NCBI GenBank assembly: GCA_030549335.1
Contig: CM060188.1
Span: 45,225,696-45,289,695 of the forward strand
Source of the DNA: Pontederia crassipes
Lineage: Eukaryota; Streptophyta; Magnoliopsida; Commelinales; Pontederiaceae
Direction of reading: 5' to 3'
Length of the DNA: 64,000 bases
This document shows, one piece after another, positions 42,566 through 54,198 of the stretch. Each line of letters starts with the position of its first letter. Positions within the stretch are counted from its first letter, which is position 1. Position numbers and translations under genes: made by a program. The notes below the pieces were generated by a model. The model saw only the letters and a program-made list of their open reading frames with translations, searched no databases and was not told where the DNA came from.

Positions 42566-43130
42566 AATTGAAAACAGGAAGATTCAAAGGGCCTTATGTG
42601 ATTTAGGAGCTTTTGTTAGTGTGATTCCTTTGTCACTATGCAGAAAATTAGAAGTTGGAGATTTGAAATCCACTAATATGTCTTTGCAGCTAGTTGATAG
42701 GTCAATCAAGTACCCACATGGAATCCTTGAAGATATACCATTGAAAGTTGGAAACTTTTACATTCCTGTAGATTTTGTTGTTCTTGATATGGATGAAGAC
42801 TTGAATACTCCAATTCTATTAGGTAGACCTTTCTTAGCCACTGCAGGAGTTATAATTGATGTCAAAGAAGGTAGATTGACATTTCATATTGAAGAAGACA
42901 AGATATAATTCAATCTAGCCCAAGTTATCAGTAGTCCTAATTTTCAACATGAAGACCTTGAAGATAGGCAAATCAATCAGCTAGTAGAACAAGTCTCTGC
43001 CATAATTCCAATTGAAGATCCTTTACAAAGATGTCTTATGTTTGATCATTTGAAGGAACTAGATGATTCTAAAGTTAGGGCTTGTCATTATATTATGGAT
43101 TCAACTAAATCAGTAGAGAAATAAAAAATT
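42566..43130 (+). pseudogene. E4 protease
   Basis: After a one-base shift near 42565, the sequence CDLGAFVSVIPLSL contains the D-L-G-A catalytic site that replaces DTGA in Athila proteases. The open frame 42621-42908 goes on with PHGILEDIPLKVG, PVDFVVLDMDED and ILLGRPFLATAG, the conserved retropepsin end. TAA at 42906 closes it; readable linker continues to about 43130. Confidence 0.87.
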
Positions 43131-44330
43131 CAGAAGGTAGTCCAAGAAGTTTTTACTACTGAAGTTGAGATAGGCTCTACTAAGGAGAAATTTTCCAAAT
43201 TAGAGTTGAAGTCACTTCCCAGCAATCTGAAGTATGAGTTTCTAGGGGAGAACAATACATATCCAATGATAATCAATGTCAAGTTACCCCAAAATCAAGT
43301 TCAAAAGCTACTAAAAATGCTAAAGTTATATAAGGAAGTAATTGGGTATTCAATTGAAGATATCAAAAGATCAATCACCCAATTTGTATGCACAAAATTC
43401 CTTTGAAGGACAACTATAAGCCCACAATTGAATGCCAAAGAAGATTGAATCCAGTTATGAAAGAAGTTGTAAAGAAAGAAATGCTAAAACTTTTGAATGT
43501 CGGAATCATATATTCAATTTCAGATAGTGAATGGGTTAGTCCAGTTCAAGTGGTGCCGAAGAAAGGTGGAATCACAATTGTGAAATCTGATTCTAATGAG
43601 TTGATTTCTACTAGGACAATAACTAAATGGAGAATGTTAATTGATTTCAGGAAACTAAACAAGACAACAAGGAAGGACAATTTTCCACTTCCTTTCATTG
43701 ACCAGATGCTAGAGATACTAGCCAAGCATTCTTATATCTGTTACTTAAATGGGTATTTAAAATTCTTGCAGATTCCAATTCACCCTCAAGATTAGGATAC
43801 GACAACTTTTACATATCCATATGGGATATTTGCTTATAGAAGAATGTCATTTGGTTTATGCAATGCCCCAGCTATATTTCAAAGGTGTATGATGTCAATT
43901 TTCTCATTTTTCATTGAAGACATTATGAAAATTTTCATGGATGACTTTGACAATTTTTTGTATATGGAGATTCCTTTCAAAGTTGTTTAGAGAATTTGAC
44001 AAAAGTACTACAAAGATGCAGGGAATTCAACCTCATTCTTAATTGGGAGAAATGTCACTTTATGGTTTAAGAAGGAGTTGTTCTAGGACACATTGTCTCT
44101 AGTAAGAGAATTGAAATGGATAAAGTCAAGATTGAAGCTATTAAGAAGCTACCATCACTCAAAAATGTCAAGGCAGTGAGAAATTTCTTAGGTCATGCAG
44201 GATTCTATAGAAGATTTATAAAGGACTTCTCAATAATAGCTAGACTCCTCACAAAGTTGTTTGCAAAGGATTCTGAATTCAATTTTGATGAAGAATGTTT
44301 GAAGGCTTTTAAGCAGCTGAAATAAGCTTT
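43131..44330 (+). pseudogene. E4 reverse transcriptase
   Basis: The linker SLPSNLKYEFLGENNTYP (43209) leads into the RT frame 43388-43795 with RRLNPVMKEVVKKEMLKLL, SPVQVVPKKGG, LIDFRKLNKTTRKDNFPLPF. Past a TAG near 43793 come YRRMSFGLCNAPAIFQR and the catalytic FMDDF at about 43937. An insertion-like TTTTTTG near 43955 shifts the frame; the thumb and connection part is read at 44116-44325 (VRNFLGHAGFYRRFIKDFS). Confidence 0.88.
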
Positions 44331-44770
44331 AATATCAGCCCCAATTATACAACCATCAGATTGGTCTTTGCCATTTGAAGTAATGTGTGATGCCTCTGAT
44401 CAAGCAGTAGGGGTAGTTCTAGGACAAAACAAAGATAAAAGGCATCATGTTATTTGCTATGCTAGCAAGACTCTTGATGAAGCTCAAGTTAATTATGCTA
44501 CTTCTGAAAAAGAGCAATTGACCGTGGTATTTTCTTTTGATAAGTTCATATCATACTTAGTTAATTGGAGTCAAAGTGCTTGTATACACTGACCATCAAA
44601 CTGTGAGGCATCTTATTAAAAAGAAGGAATCAAAGCCAAGATTCATAAGATGGATTCTTCTACTTCAGGAATTTGATGTGGAAATCAGGGACAAGAGAGG
44701 CACTGAAAACTTAGTAGCTGATCATTTGTCTAGACTGGAAAGAGGTTCTGAATCCCCCACAATTCCTATT
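44331..44770 (+). pseudogene. E4 RNase H
   Basis: FEVMCDASDQAVGVVLGQ (44373), NYATSEKEQLTVVFSFDKF (44490) and, after one shift at about 44565, [20 protein letters not shown] with the boundary [11 protein letters not shown] (44709-44741). All retroviral-type RNase H landmarks are present. Confidence 0.88.
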
Positions 44771-46120
44771 AATGATTATTTTCCTGATGATTTTCTAATG
44801 GTCATCTTAGCTACTCAAGCTTCATGGTATGTTGATATTGTCAATTATTTAGCTTGTGGAATCATTCCAATTAATTACTCATATCAGCAAAAGAAAAAGT
44901 TCTTTCATGACATTAATGATTACTATTGGGATAATCCATTTCTATTCAAGAAGTCCTTTGATAGAATGTTTAGAAGATGTGTGCCAGAATATGAATTCCA
45001 AGACATTCTACATCAATGCCACTCTTCACCTTATGAAGGACATGGAGCTACTCAAAAGACAATTGCCAAGGTACTTCAATCAAGATTTTATTGACCTTCC
45101 TTATTTAGATATGCCCATCTTTATGTGAAGAGATGTGATATATGTCAAAGAGCAGGGACAATTTCCAGATGAAATGAAATGCCTTAAAATGGAATTCTGG
45201 AAGTTGAAATTTTTTATGTATGAAGAATTAATTACATGGGACCTTTCCCTAGCTTGTTTGGATATAAGTTCATCTTATTAGTTGTTGATTATGTGTTCAA
45301 GTGGATTGAAGCAATCCCAATAGTTGTTGTTGACTCTAAGGCTGTGATTAAATTGTTCAAAGATATCATTTTTCCAGGATTTGAAGTTTCAAGAGTGGTT
45401 ATCAGTGATGGAGGAAGCCATTTTATTGAGAGGAGTTTTGAAAATCTTTTGAACAAGTGTGGAATCAAACACTAGGTCTCGACATCTTATCATCCACAAA
45501 CCAAAGGCCAAGCTGAAATTTCAAATAGAGAAATTAAAACCAACTTGGAGAAGACTGTCTCATTAACTAGGAAGGATTGGAGTAGTAAACTAAATGATGC
45601 ACTTTGGACTTATAGAACAGCTTATAATACTCCAATTTTTGTCTCTCCATATAAGTTAATCTATGGAAAAACATACCATTTGCCAATTGAGCTTAAACAT
45701 AAGACATATTGGGCTGTTAAAGTTCTAAGCTATTGTATGAATTCTTATAGACAAAAGAGGTTACTTTAACTGGATAAATTAGATGAAATCAGGTTCAATG
45801 CTTATCACAACTCTGAATTTTGTAAAGAGAGAACAAAGAGGTGGCATGATAATAGAATTTTAAAGAAGGAAATTAAGGAAAAAAACTTGGTTCTATTGTA
45901 CAATTCAAGGCTCAAGCTATTCCCTAAAAAATTGAAATCTAGATGGTGTGGACCATTTCAAGTTCATAAATTTTATCTTTTTGGGGTTGTGAATCTTGAG
46001 AGTGACAATTCAAATATTTTCAAAGTGAATGGTCAAAGACTGAAATTGTATAATCCCACAGTAGAGAATTCAGTTAAGGAAGTGCTCAAGCTATCAAATC
46101 CACATGACTTCCCTAGCTGA
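44771..46120 (+). pseudogene. E4 integrase
   Basis: One frame (that of 44576) is followed to the end. The zinc module includes [17 protein letters not shown] (44970) and CDICQRAG (45133); the core has YMGPFPSLFG, LLVVDYVFKWIEA, VISDGGSHFIE and [12 protein letters not shown] (Asp, Asp, Glu). The C-terminus KLKSRWCGPFQVHK and VNGQRLKLY ends at TGA 46118. Stops at about 45092, 45170, 45184, 45223, 45473 and 45767 interrupt it; most are one C-to-T or G-to-A step from the codon expected in relatives. Confidence 0.88.
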
Positions 46121-46480
46121 CAATGAGTATAACAATGTCTAGCTTAAGACATTAAAGTAGGGTGCTTCTTGGAAGACAACCCAAACTTTTTTATATCTAA
46201 TTTTCCTTTGTTTTGCAGGCATTAACCAGAGAGGAACATGATCTACCACTAAACTTTCAGCCTAGGGAATTTGATTCAATACTAGGAAGAAACGATCAAG
46301 ACTACCATTTCTGATATCATTTGCTGAAATTATGAACCCAAAAGAAGAAGTGCAGCAAAACATGCATGACTCTTATTTCAAAAGTTAAACACTCACCCAA
46401 CCCTTTCCCTTGCTTGGATGATTCATCACTTAGGACAATGCTGATGATAAGCTTGGGGGAGGCACTTTAATTTGTCTATA
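46121..46480 (+). promoter_or_regulatory. E4 post-pol region: splice-acceptor-like site and internal purine tract
   Basis: GTCTAGCTTAAGACATTAAA and GTGCTTCTTGGAAGACAACC (46137-46182) form the conserved post-integrase sequence of this Athila branch. A T-rich run ends TTTTGCAG at about 46212-46219. The internal tract AAGCTTGGGGGAGG lies at 46449-46462. No env-like ORF follows. Confidence 0.6.
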
Positions 46481-47352
46481 GCATGCTTTAATTTCATTTT
46501 AAAAGTTACTATCATGTCTATAACCATGTTATCACTATTATCATTATAGTTCAGTCAAGTCAGGTTATCATTTGTGCTGAACATTGTTAAGCTGAATTCT
46601 TTAGTAAAATAATTAGTACACTCCAACATCAAGTAGTCAATTTGGCTATTAATCTTTTTACTTCAATCAGCTCATATTCAGATGCATTTGATTTCAATTC
46701 AGCTTAAAATTTTCTTTTTGTGGGTAACACTTGCTGACACTCATGGATTGGTTAGAAATTAGAAGATATCTAGAATGGAATCAAGGCTTTTGCTGCTATG
46801 TTAAATAGGAAAATTTGATTCTTTATATTAAGAAATTTAAACTTTACTTGAGTTTGAACTGCTCACGAACATAAAAGAAAAAAAATGAGGAAAAAGATAA
46901 AATCAAAACTTGCACTTTGCATTGCACGCATGCATGAATAAAGAGAGCCAAATCCAAAAAGAAAGCACTCCTGAATAAAATCAAGATTTTTATCCTATTG
47001 ACCAGCATAAATAAAAATCAGGTTCAAACCTATTTATTTGCATCATCATGAATAAAAGTTAGGCTTCAAACCTGTTTAAGAAATACAAAATATGTTCATC
47101 AAGATATTGGCAGTTCAACCTTTTTAGTAAAGTTGAAAATTTATGAAATTCAATTCTTTTATGGTTTAAATTTGCTTTGGCCTTGTGATTCCTCAGCTAG
47201 AAATTGGGAATTGAAAATAATGGCAAGGAGTATTAGCAAAGCGGGAAACTCATTTCATTTTAAACAGTTGAATCTGAATTCATTTATGAACTATTTGATT
47301 CAATCATTGATCTTAATATTTGAATGTTTTGCTTGAAGACAAACAAAAGACT
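46481..47352 (+). other. E4 3' untranslated region
   Basis: AT-rich sequence with no gene and no recognisable env-like box. I did not find the hairpin or the GACCTAAGGGCA block seen in E1, E2, E3 and E5. Confidence 0.6.
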
Positions 47353-47368
47353 AAGTTTGGAGAGTTCA
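47353..47368 (+). other. E4 polypurine tract
   Basis: AAGTTTGGAGAGTTCA directly before the LTR start TGTGCATTTTC, with CTTGAAGACAAACAAAAG upstream, a weakened form of the tract in E1 to E3. Confidence 0.7.
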
Positions 47369-48444
47369 TGTGCATTTTCAAATCACTAGCTGATCATATT
47401 ATAATTCTGCTCATTTTCACTTTAATTCATGTGCATATAAGCCCTAAAATGTTCATATGCTAATGATTATGATTAATATACCTGTATTTATCCTTCCAGC
47501 ATAATATTATGTTACACTTGCACATTTGAGCTATTTGATGTGTTGTTTTAACCTTTATTTGTTTAATTTTCACTTGAAAAATTGTTCTTACTAATCCAGC
47601 AATTAAATCAAGCATATAAGACACACATTTATGCTGGAAAAAAAATGGGGGACCGCAATGCAGGCTGCCAAAAGCAAGAAAAGAATCTTTTTGAAAAGAA
47701 GAGCGGTCCAGGATAGATGGTATAAATCAGAAGGAATAGAAGCTTTTGATTGGGATCAAAGGGTGATGAAATGCCATATAAAAGAGGGGATTTCAGGAGA
47801 AGAAAGTGGTCTTCACCATTCTCCACATTCTGAACCTTGGAGTTGAAGGAAGGAGAAGAAGAAGCCAAGAGGAGACTTCAAGTTGAATCTGCCATTTTTA
47901 TATTTCAGAATGTTTTTTATTTTGTTCCTCCTCTATTTTGTATTGATTTCAACATCTATGAGCCCGATTCTTAGGAGAATCTGTCATTAATTATTAATCC
48001 ACTTTAGGGCTTTCAGTTAAGTAGTTAGTTTTCATTCTATATTCATCACTTTAAACATAAAAAAGAGTTAACTTAGTGGTAGTTTGATTTTGTGTCTTTA
48101 TCTTTCCCTTTTGTTTACTTGTTACTTTAGCCTTTTTAGTCTAAAATTAATTTAGATTAGTTAGTGAATCTTTAGATCTCAAATCACTATGAATATGACA
48201 TTCGGGTCTACTACTCTGATCTGTGCACACAATTTAGTGAAGTGAGAAATTTAGACCATATATCATTTAGTTGCATTTTCAACTCTGTGCAATTTTTATT
48301 TTCAATCTGCATATTGCATAGTCTACGCCTAGACCTTGTCCAAATTCTAGTTCTATATAGTTTACACTTAGACCTTAGTCTTTTGCATTTCAGCATAGAG
48401 TCCAACAAATCAGCAAGCTAATCACACTCCCTAATTTCACATCA
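47369..48444 (+). repeat. E4 3' LTR (short form)
   Basis: 1076 bp from TGTGCATTTTC to TTTCACATCA. Compared with the 5' LTR it jumps from CAACATCTATG to GATTCTTAGGAG at about 47957, missing about 660 bases. A TATA box, CATATAAAAG, lies at 47775-47784. Confidence 0.83.
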
Positions 48445-49725
48445 ATAATCTTACGATGGTCAAATATAATTAAGGATCATATCATCATAAGCAATTAACC
48501 ATAATAATAATTTAATCAGCAACAATCAATGTCAAGATCAATATATCAATACTATAATTAATATCATGATCGGATGTGGTAATAGTAATAAAATCAATGT
48601 TACTCTAGTATGATAGGATTATACTAGGAGAAATAGTATAGTCTAACTGGGTAATAATATAATATATATTGGAATCAGATATAATAATATCAATGTGACC
48701 AAATATGGTAATGATATGATTAGGGGTGATGATTAATTGATTACTAACAATTCATCATAATATTAATTCAATTATTTGTGTTAAAATACTGCAAAATAGT
48801 TTTTCTACCCCTGAACCTGACGGGTAGAAGTCGGACAGTGTTCGCAAATAGCCAAAACCCTCTCTGTAGGGGGCAAATTTGGTCTGGGTTGAGTAGAGCT
48901 TCGTCGAAGCCACAACCCGAGCTGAGCCAATAGGAATTCGGGCCGGGTTATACAACTCTATTCCGTTTTGATTATAATTTTATCTGGATTCCATACAATT
49001 CGGATAGGGTTGAACAAAACCCGAGCCGAGTTCTATCATCGACGGAGAGACACGTTCCGATGCAATTTTTTTATCATCATAATTATACCATACAATATCC
49101 AAATTACAAAGCACAATCTATGTCAAGAGAATAAGGTTCCATGGCAATCCCTACGTACCTAAAGTTGGCTCAAAAACCAATTGGAATTTTTGTCTTCTGT
49201 AGGTTGCACGGACGCCAAATTTTGGTCGACCTTTGCGTTCGAACGGCGCCCCGAATATGTTCAGGCCTCGAAACGCACCATTGGTTGCCCTCTGGTTATT
49301 CTCAATTCGTGTGCAAATGGAGGAGAAAGCGCTCATTGTGTAGGAATTTTGTGGAGGCTAATAAGAGTTTCTAGCCACCCTATAAACTCTATTTATAGTT
49401 CTTAATTAGGAATTTTAACTCTCATTAGGCCTTGAATTATTTTTCTATCAATCATAACCATCCATCATCAATTACCATCTTTTTAACATTCAAACCTAAT
49501 TAAATTCGAATTTTACTAATTATTCCATAACGATACTTATAAAAAATCCATCTCTACTCAAATTCATTTTTATCTCTTTCATAACTTCTCTCAATCAAAC
49601 TCTACTTTTACCTTATTCTTTTATTTCCTTTTTCTCTATTTTTTGGAATTATTTAATTTTATAATATTTTATCATCAAAATAATAATAATAATTATTTTA
49701 ATGGCTGAAATATTTCTAAGCCACA
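48445..49725 (-). repeat. Antisense gypsy-type LTR, left part
   Basis: No ORF of note. Minus-strand reading gives a TATA box, AACTATAAATAGAG, at about 49388-49400, and the counterpart across C2 ends TGTAACACC, so this looks like R/U5 of an LTR of a TGTAACACC-type (possibly chromovirus) family. The left limit is not determined; the AT-rich stretch 48445-48780 may be older flank. CCACA at 49721-49725 is the left TSD of C2. Confidence 0.45.
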
Positions 49726-50873
49726 TGTTGGAGCAAAGTTTTAATGATGTATAAAGTTATATTTTGATGATACAAACCTCGAAAGATTAAAGCACAATGC
49801 TGAAAAAGTTTAAAGAAAAAAGGGATAACTTTATGCACTATATTTTGATTAAATAATTGACTATGATCATGTTAGATTATGGATGGAAGATGACATCAAA
49901 TTTGTAGATAATCTTGTTAGCTATTCATAGAATCCAAGATTATCTAATTTGTATAACTGTGCAAAAAATTATGATCAAAAGAGTGCAGGTTGGTTAACCT
50001 ATCGGTCGAAGCAAAGAAGGCCGATCGAAATAATACCGGTCGACCCAATAAAGATGCCGGTCGGCTGACAAATACTAAGCCTACCACGGACGACGTCAAG
50101 CTGATATTGGTCGATGTATCGGTCGATCGATCAAGCGCTGAAGAAACCGCGCAACGGTCACATAGACCGGTCGACCGATCCATATGTGCAGTCGTCTGGC
50201 CTCCAATCAAATGAATAGTAACGATCAATCTTGGACAACTTTCTCACTTGTTGAAGCCTATAAAAGGAGTGCCAAAGCTAGAAGCAATGATATCCATCCA
50301 AGCCTTGAAGAAAAACTTCAAGTTATCAAAAGAAGATATTCTCCTTAAAATTTTCATTTTTAGTTTTATCTTCTTTCTCACTTCTTCTCTTGTGAGCTTA
50401 GTTTTGTAAAAGAGAGAAACATTTTATTTAAAAAAATACTGAGAGAGCTCCCGTGTAAAAGAAGTTCAAAGTCTTACCTCTTGAGCGAAAGAAAAGATTA
50501 GCTTCATTGAAGAAGATATATGCCTTATCTCTCAAAGCGAGAAAATGCGATGGTGTAAAGGGCTTTTTTTCCTTGTCCCACTTGGAACAAAGGAAGAGAT
50601 TATAGTGGAATCTCCAACGGTCTCGAGGTCGAGAAGTCGGAGCGGAGACGTAGGCCAAGGTGTGGTCGAACCTCGTCAACAACCATCGCATTTATTTGTG
50701 TTTGATTTTCTCTCTCTCTCCTCTCATGTTGGTTTTGATGTGATCTGAATTGCATTGATTAGAAAGGTTTTAAGAATCGATTTTAAGTTTCCGCAACAAT
50801 TATTGTGAAAATGATATTTTTTGTTTGAACACCAATTCAATCCCCCCCTCTTGGTGTCCTTTGGGATCCTACA
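49726..50873 (+). repeat. C2 5' LTR
   Basis: 1148 bp from TGTTGGAGCAAAGTTTTAAT to GGGATCCTACA. GGTCGACCG and GGTCGATCGATC palindromes cluster at 50000-50195. TATA box CTATAAAAGG at 50258-50267. The LTR end is related to that of C1. Confidence 0.9.
50258..50267 (+). promoter_or_regulatory. TATA box of C2 5' LTR
   Basis: CTATAAAAGGAGTGCCAAAG, the same context as in C1 (18283). Confidence 0.65.
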
Positions 50874-50875
50874 AT

Positions 50876-50888
50876 TGATATCAGAGCG
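50876..50888 (+). other. C2 primer-binding site
   Basis: TGATATCAGAGCG resembles TGGTATCAGAGC of the initiator Met tRNA type with one G-to-A change; two bases after the LTR. Confidence 0.75.
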
Positions 50889-51002
50889 GGTTGCTTTTGT
50901 TTTCGTTTTTTGAATCATCTTGTTTGAAGATCTAATCGCTTTTAGATTTAATCATTTTAAGATTCAATCACCTTGTTTTAAGATTTAACAATCTTTAAAG
51001 TT

Positions 51003-52480
51003 ATGGCATCAAGTGGATTTAATTTTGCCGAAGGACAATCAATTAGTCGTCCTTCCCTTTTAAATACATCAAATTTCGCATATTGGAAAATTAGAATTCA
51101 AGCATACATTTGTTTCATTAATATTGACATGTGGGACATCATTGAAAAATGTTATTATCTTCATGAAAAACTACCTACAGATTTTAAAGAAAGAGAAAAG
51201 ATTTTTTTCAAAACTTGATTGGAAAGTCAAAAATATTTTTTTATTGTGTTTTGGATTCAACGTAGTTTAATCGGATTTCGAGTTGTGAAACTGCAACCGA
51301 GATTTGAAAAAAGCTCATCACTACTTATGAAGGAACCGACAAAGTTAAATAATCCGATTGAATATTTTAAACCATCAATATAATTCTTTCAAAATGCATG
51401 ATAATGAATCCATAAATGATATGGTAGCTCGATTTAATAATATTTTGAATGGCTTAGCCTCCTTGGACGAGCCAAAATCTAACCCTCAAAAAGTGAAAAA
51501 GATTCTCAGATCTCTCTCATCCAAATGGCATACGAAGAGGACTATGATCGAAGAAAAAGATTTGAACAAATTGGATTTTGATGATCTTATTGGTTCACTT
51601 CTAACCTATGAGTCTCAGTTCAAGAAGATAAAAAAGAAAAGGCCCCCAAGAATAAAACATTGGCATTGAAGGCAAATATAATAAAAGAAAACTCAAGTGA
51701 AGAGGAAGTGGATGAAAAGAAACTCGCACTCTACATAAGAAAACTAGATAAATATCTCAAGTTGGTAAAAAAGAGACAAGAACTGAGAGGCCAAGAAGAA
51801 GATCACACAAACACCTCAAAGGTAAAAAGAAAAAATATGAAGAGTCTAGTGAAACAAATAATTCATCAAGTTCCTCTAGTGAGGAAGCATACCTATGTTT
51901 AATGGCACACGACGATGAGGTAATTTCTAGCCCTTCAAATTTAAATTATAACTCATCGAGTTTTTTCAAAGAAAACCTTTCTTTAGATGTAAATAAAGAA
52001 CTCTCCTCTCTTATAAAAAGATATTTTTCAATTAAAGAGAAAATTGAAAAATTAATACATGAGATTGAAAAATTAAAAGAAGAAAAGGATACATGTTTTA
52101 TGGAAATGAAAATCTGAAAAATGAAATTGAAACTTTGAAAATTACACATGCATGTGAAATTGTAAAACTTGCATGTTCATTAGAAAAAGTAAAACAAGAA
52201 AATATTTTTTTGAAAACTACACAAAATAATGATATGATTATCTCTCAAATAATGAAAAATCATATTAGGAATCATTTTGGACATAAAACTCTTATTGGAA
52301 GTATAATCACCCCTTTAATAGAAAATCACATTTCAAATGTTTTTCATGTGGCTTTTATGGTCATTGTACATATCAATACAAAATAAGAAAATCAGCACAA
52401 CATGGCATGATTTGAGTTTCGAAAGGAACATTGGCTAACAAAATAGGACCCAAAGAAAGTTGGGTACCAAATATTACATA
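51003..52480 (+). pseudogene. C2 gag, degraded
   Basis: ATG 51003 opens 71 codons (MASSGFNF, FAYWKIRIQAYI). After a TGA near 51217 and frame changes, 51358-51669 carries NDMVARFNNILNGLASL, LRSLSSKWHTKRTMIEEKDL and FDDLIGSLLTYE (UBN2-type copia gag). Downstream are a coiled-coil-rich piece (IKEKIEKLIHEIEKLKEEKD, about 52021-52090) and a zinc-knuckle-like CFSCGFYGH whose last Cys position is Tyr, near 52340. GPKESWVPN (about 52448-52475) is the last recognisable piece, normally just before the protease. Confidence 0.78.
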
Positions 52481-53043
52481 ATTACTTTTCAGACGTGCCT
52501 CACATATAAAGCAAAGGACAAGTGGTGAAGGCACAAAGATTATGGTAAAAGTATCATTTACTTTTTTTCACCCAAAAATTTTAAAACTACTATTTCTTTA
52601 ATAGAAAAAATGAATATATAAAAAGATTTGTCATAATGATAGGGGAGCATAGTAAAATCTTCCAATATTATTCTTTGACATATCATTGTTATTGTTGTAA
52701 CAAAGTTTTATGAAATATTTTTTTCGGTTTTTCATAACCTCTAGATAAATGTGATTTTTATCATTCTAAAATAGCCATAAATTTAGGGGGAACTATTTTT
52801 CTACAAGTTCTTTTTACTCTTCATGATGCAACATTTTTCATGTTAACAAAAAGGTAAAATAATTTTATAATGGGGAGAATAATCTTATATGCATCATATA
52901 GAAATTATCTTTTTGATGAAACAAAAGGGGGAGAAATATGATATGACGGAGTAAAATTTTTTATTTTACGAGATTCCACAACTTTTTTGCATCTTATATA
53001 TTTTTCATATTTCTCGATTTGTCTTCATAAAAAAGGGAGAGAT
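52481..53043 (+). other. C2 3' region and polypurine tract
   Basis: AT-rich, no pol sequence. The internal tract AAAAGGGGGAGAAATA lies at about 52923-52938; the final tract AAAAAAGGGAGAGAT at 53029-53043 abuts the 3' LTR. Confidence 0.75.
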
Positions 53044-54193
53044 TGTTGTAGCAAAGTTTTAATGATGTATAAAATTATATTTTGATGATACAAATCTCGA
53101 AAGATTAAAATTCAACGCTGAAAAAGTTTAAAGAAAAAGGGATAATTTTATGCACTACATTTTTATTAAATAATTTATTATGCTCGTGTTAGATTATGTA
53201 TGAAAGATGAACATCAAAATTGTAGAGAATCTTGTTAGCCATCCATAGAATCTAAGATTATCTAATTTGGATAACTGTGTAGAAAGTTATGATCAAAAGA
53301 GTGCAGGTCGGTCAACCTGTCGATCGAAGCAAAGAAGGCCAGTCGAGATAATACCGGTCGACCGAATGAAGATGTCGATCGACTGACAAATACTGAGCCT
53401 GCCCCGAACGATGTCGATCCGATACCGATTGATGTATCGATCGATGGACCGATCGACCGATCAAGCGCTGAAGACATTGTGCAACGGTCACATAGACCGG
53501 TCGATGGGATTCCGAGTCAAATGAACAGTAACGATCAATTTTGAAGGAGAAAATTGTGGAATGATTCTTTGATGACTTTCTCACTTGTTGAAGCTTATAA
53601 AAAAAGTACCAAAGCCAGAAGCAATGGCATCCATCCAAGCCTTAAAGAAAAATTTCAAGTTATCAAAAGAAGACATTCTCCTTAAAGTTTTTATTTTTTG
53701 TTTTCTCTTCTTTCTCTCTTCTTCTCTTGTGAGCTTAGTTTTGTAAAAGAGAGAAATATTTTATTTAGAAAAATATTAAGAGAGCTCCCGTATAAAAGAG
53801 GTTCAAAGTCTTACCTCTTGAGCGAGAGAAAAGATTAGTTTCATTGAAGGAGAGATGTGCCTTACCTCTTGAAGCGAGAAAAGGTAGTGGTGTAAAGGGC
53901 TTTTATTTCTTACCCCATTTGGAACAAAGGAAGAGATTCTAGTGGAATTTTTTGCGATCTCGAGGCCGAGAAGTCGGAGCGGGGACGTAAGTCAAGGTGT
54001 GGTCGAACTTCATCAACAACCACCACGTTTATTTGTGTTTGATTTTCTCTTTCTCCTCTCATATTGATTTTGATGTGATCTGAATTGCATCGATTATAAA
54101 GATTTTAAGCTTTCGCGATGATTATTGTGAAAATGATATTTTTTGTTTGAACACCAATTCACGCCTCCTCTTGTTGCCTCTTGGAATCCTACA
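53044..54193 (+). repeat. C2 3' LTR
   Basis: 1150 bp from TGTTGTAGCAAAG to GGAATCCTACA, parallel to the 5' LTR, with GGTCGACCG and GATCGATGG motifs at 53300-53510 and a TATA-like CTTATAAAAA at about 53594-53603. Confidence 0.9.
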
Positions 54194-54198
54194 CCACA

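Larger units (their letters stand above)
38810..48444 (+). mobile_element. Athila-type element E4 with complete but mutated gag-pol
   Basis: 5' LTR, Asp-tRNA-type primer site, gag, protease, RT, RNase H, integrase, conserved post-pol region, internal purine tract, 3' purine tract and 3' LTR follow each other on the plus strand. No env-like ORF is seen between integrase and 3' LTR. Gag keeps one reading frame over 1.9 kb with five nonsense codons; pol has at least four frameshifts. The left boundary is approximate. Confidence 0.87.
49726..54193 (+). mobile_element. Copia element C2, gag-only, non-autonomous
   Basis: Two LTRs of about 1150 bp enclose only 2170 bp of internal DNA: primer site, gag ORF pieces ending in a knuckle-like box, a short 3' region and a purine tract. 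Protease, integrase, RT and RNase H are absent. Perfect CCACA duplications (49721-49725 and 54194-54198) show it integrated as a unit. LTRs differ at many sites, so the insertion is old. Confidence 0.9.
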
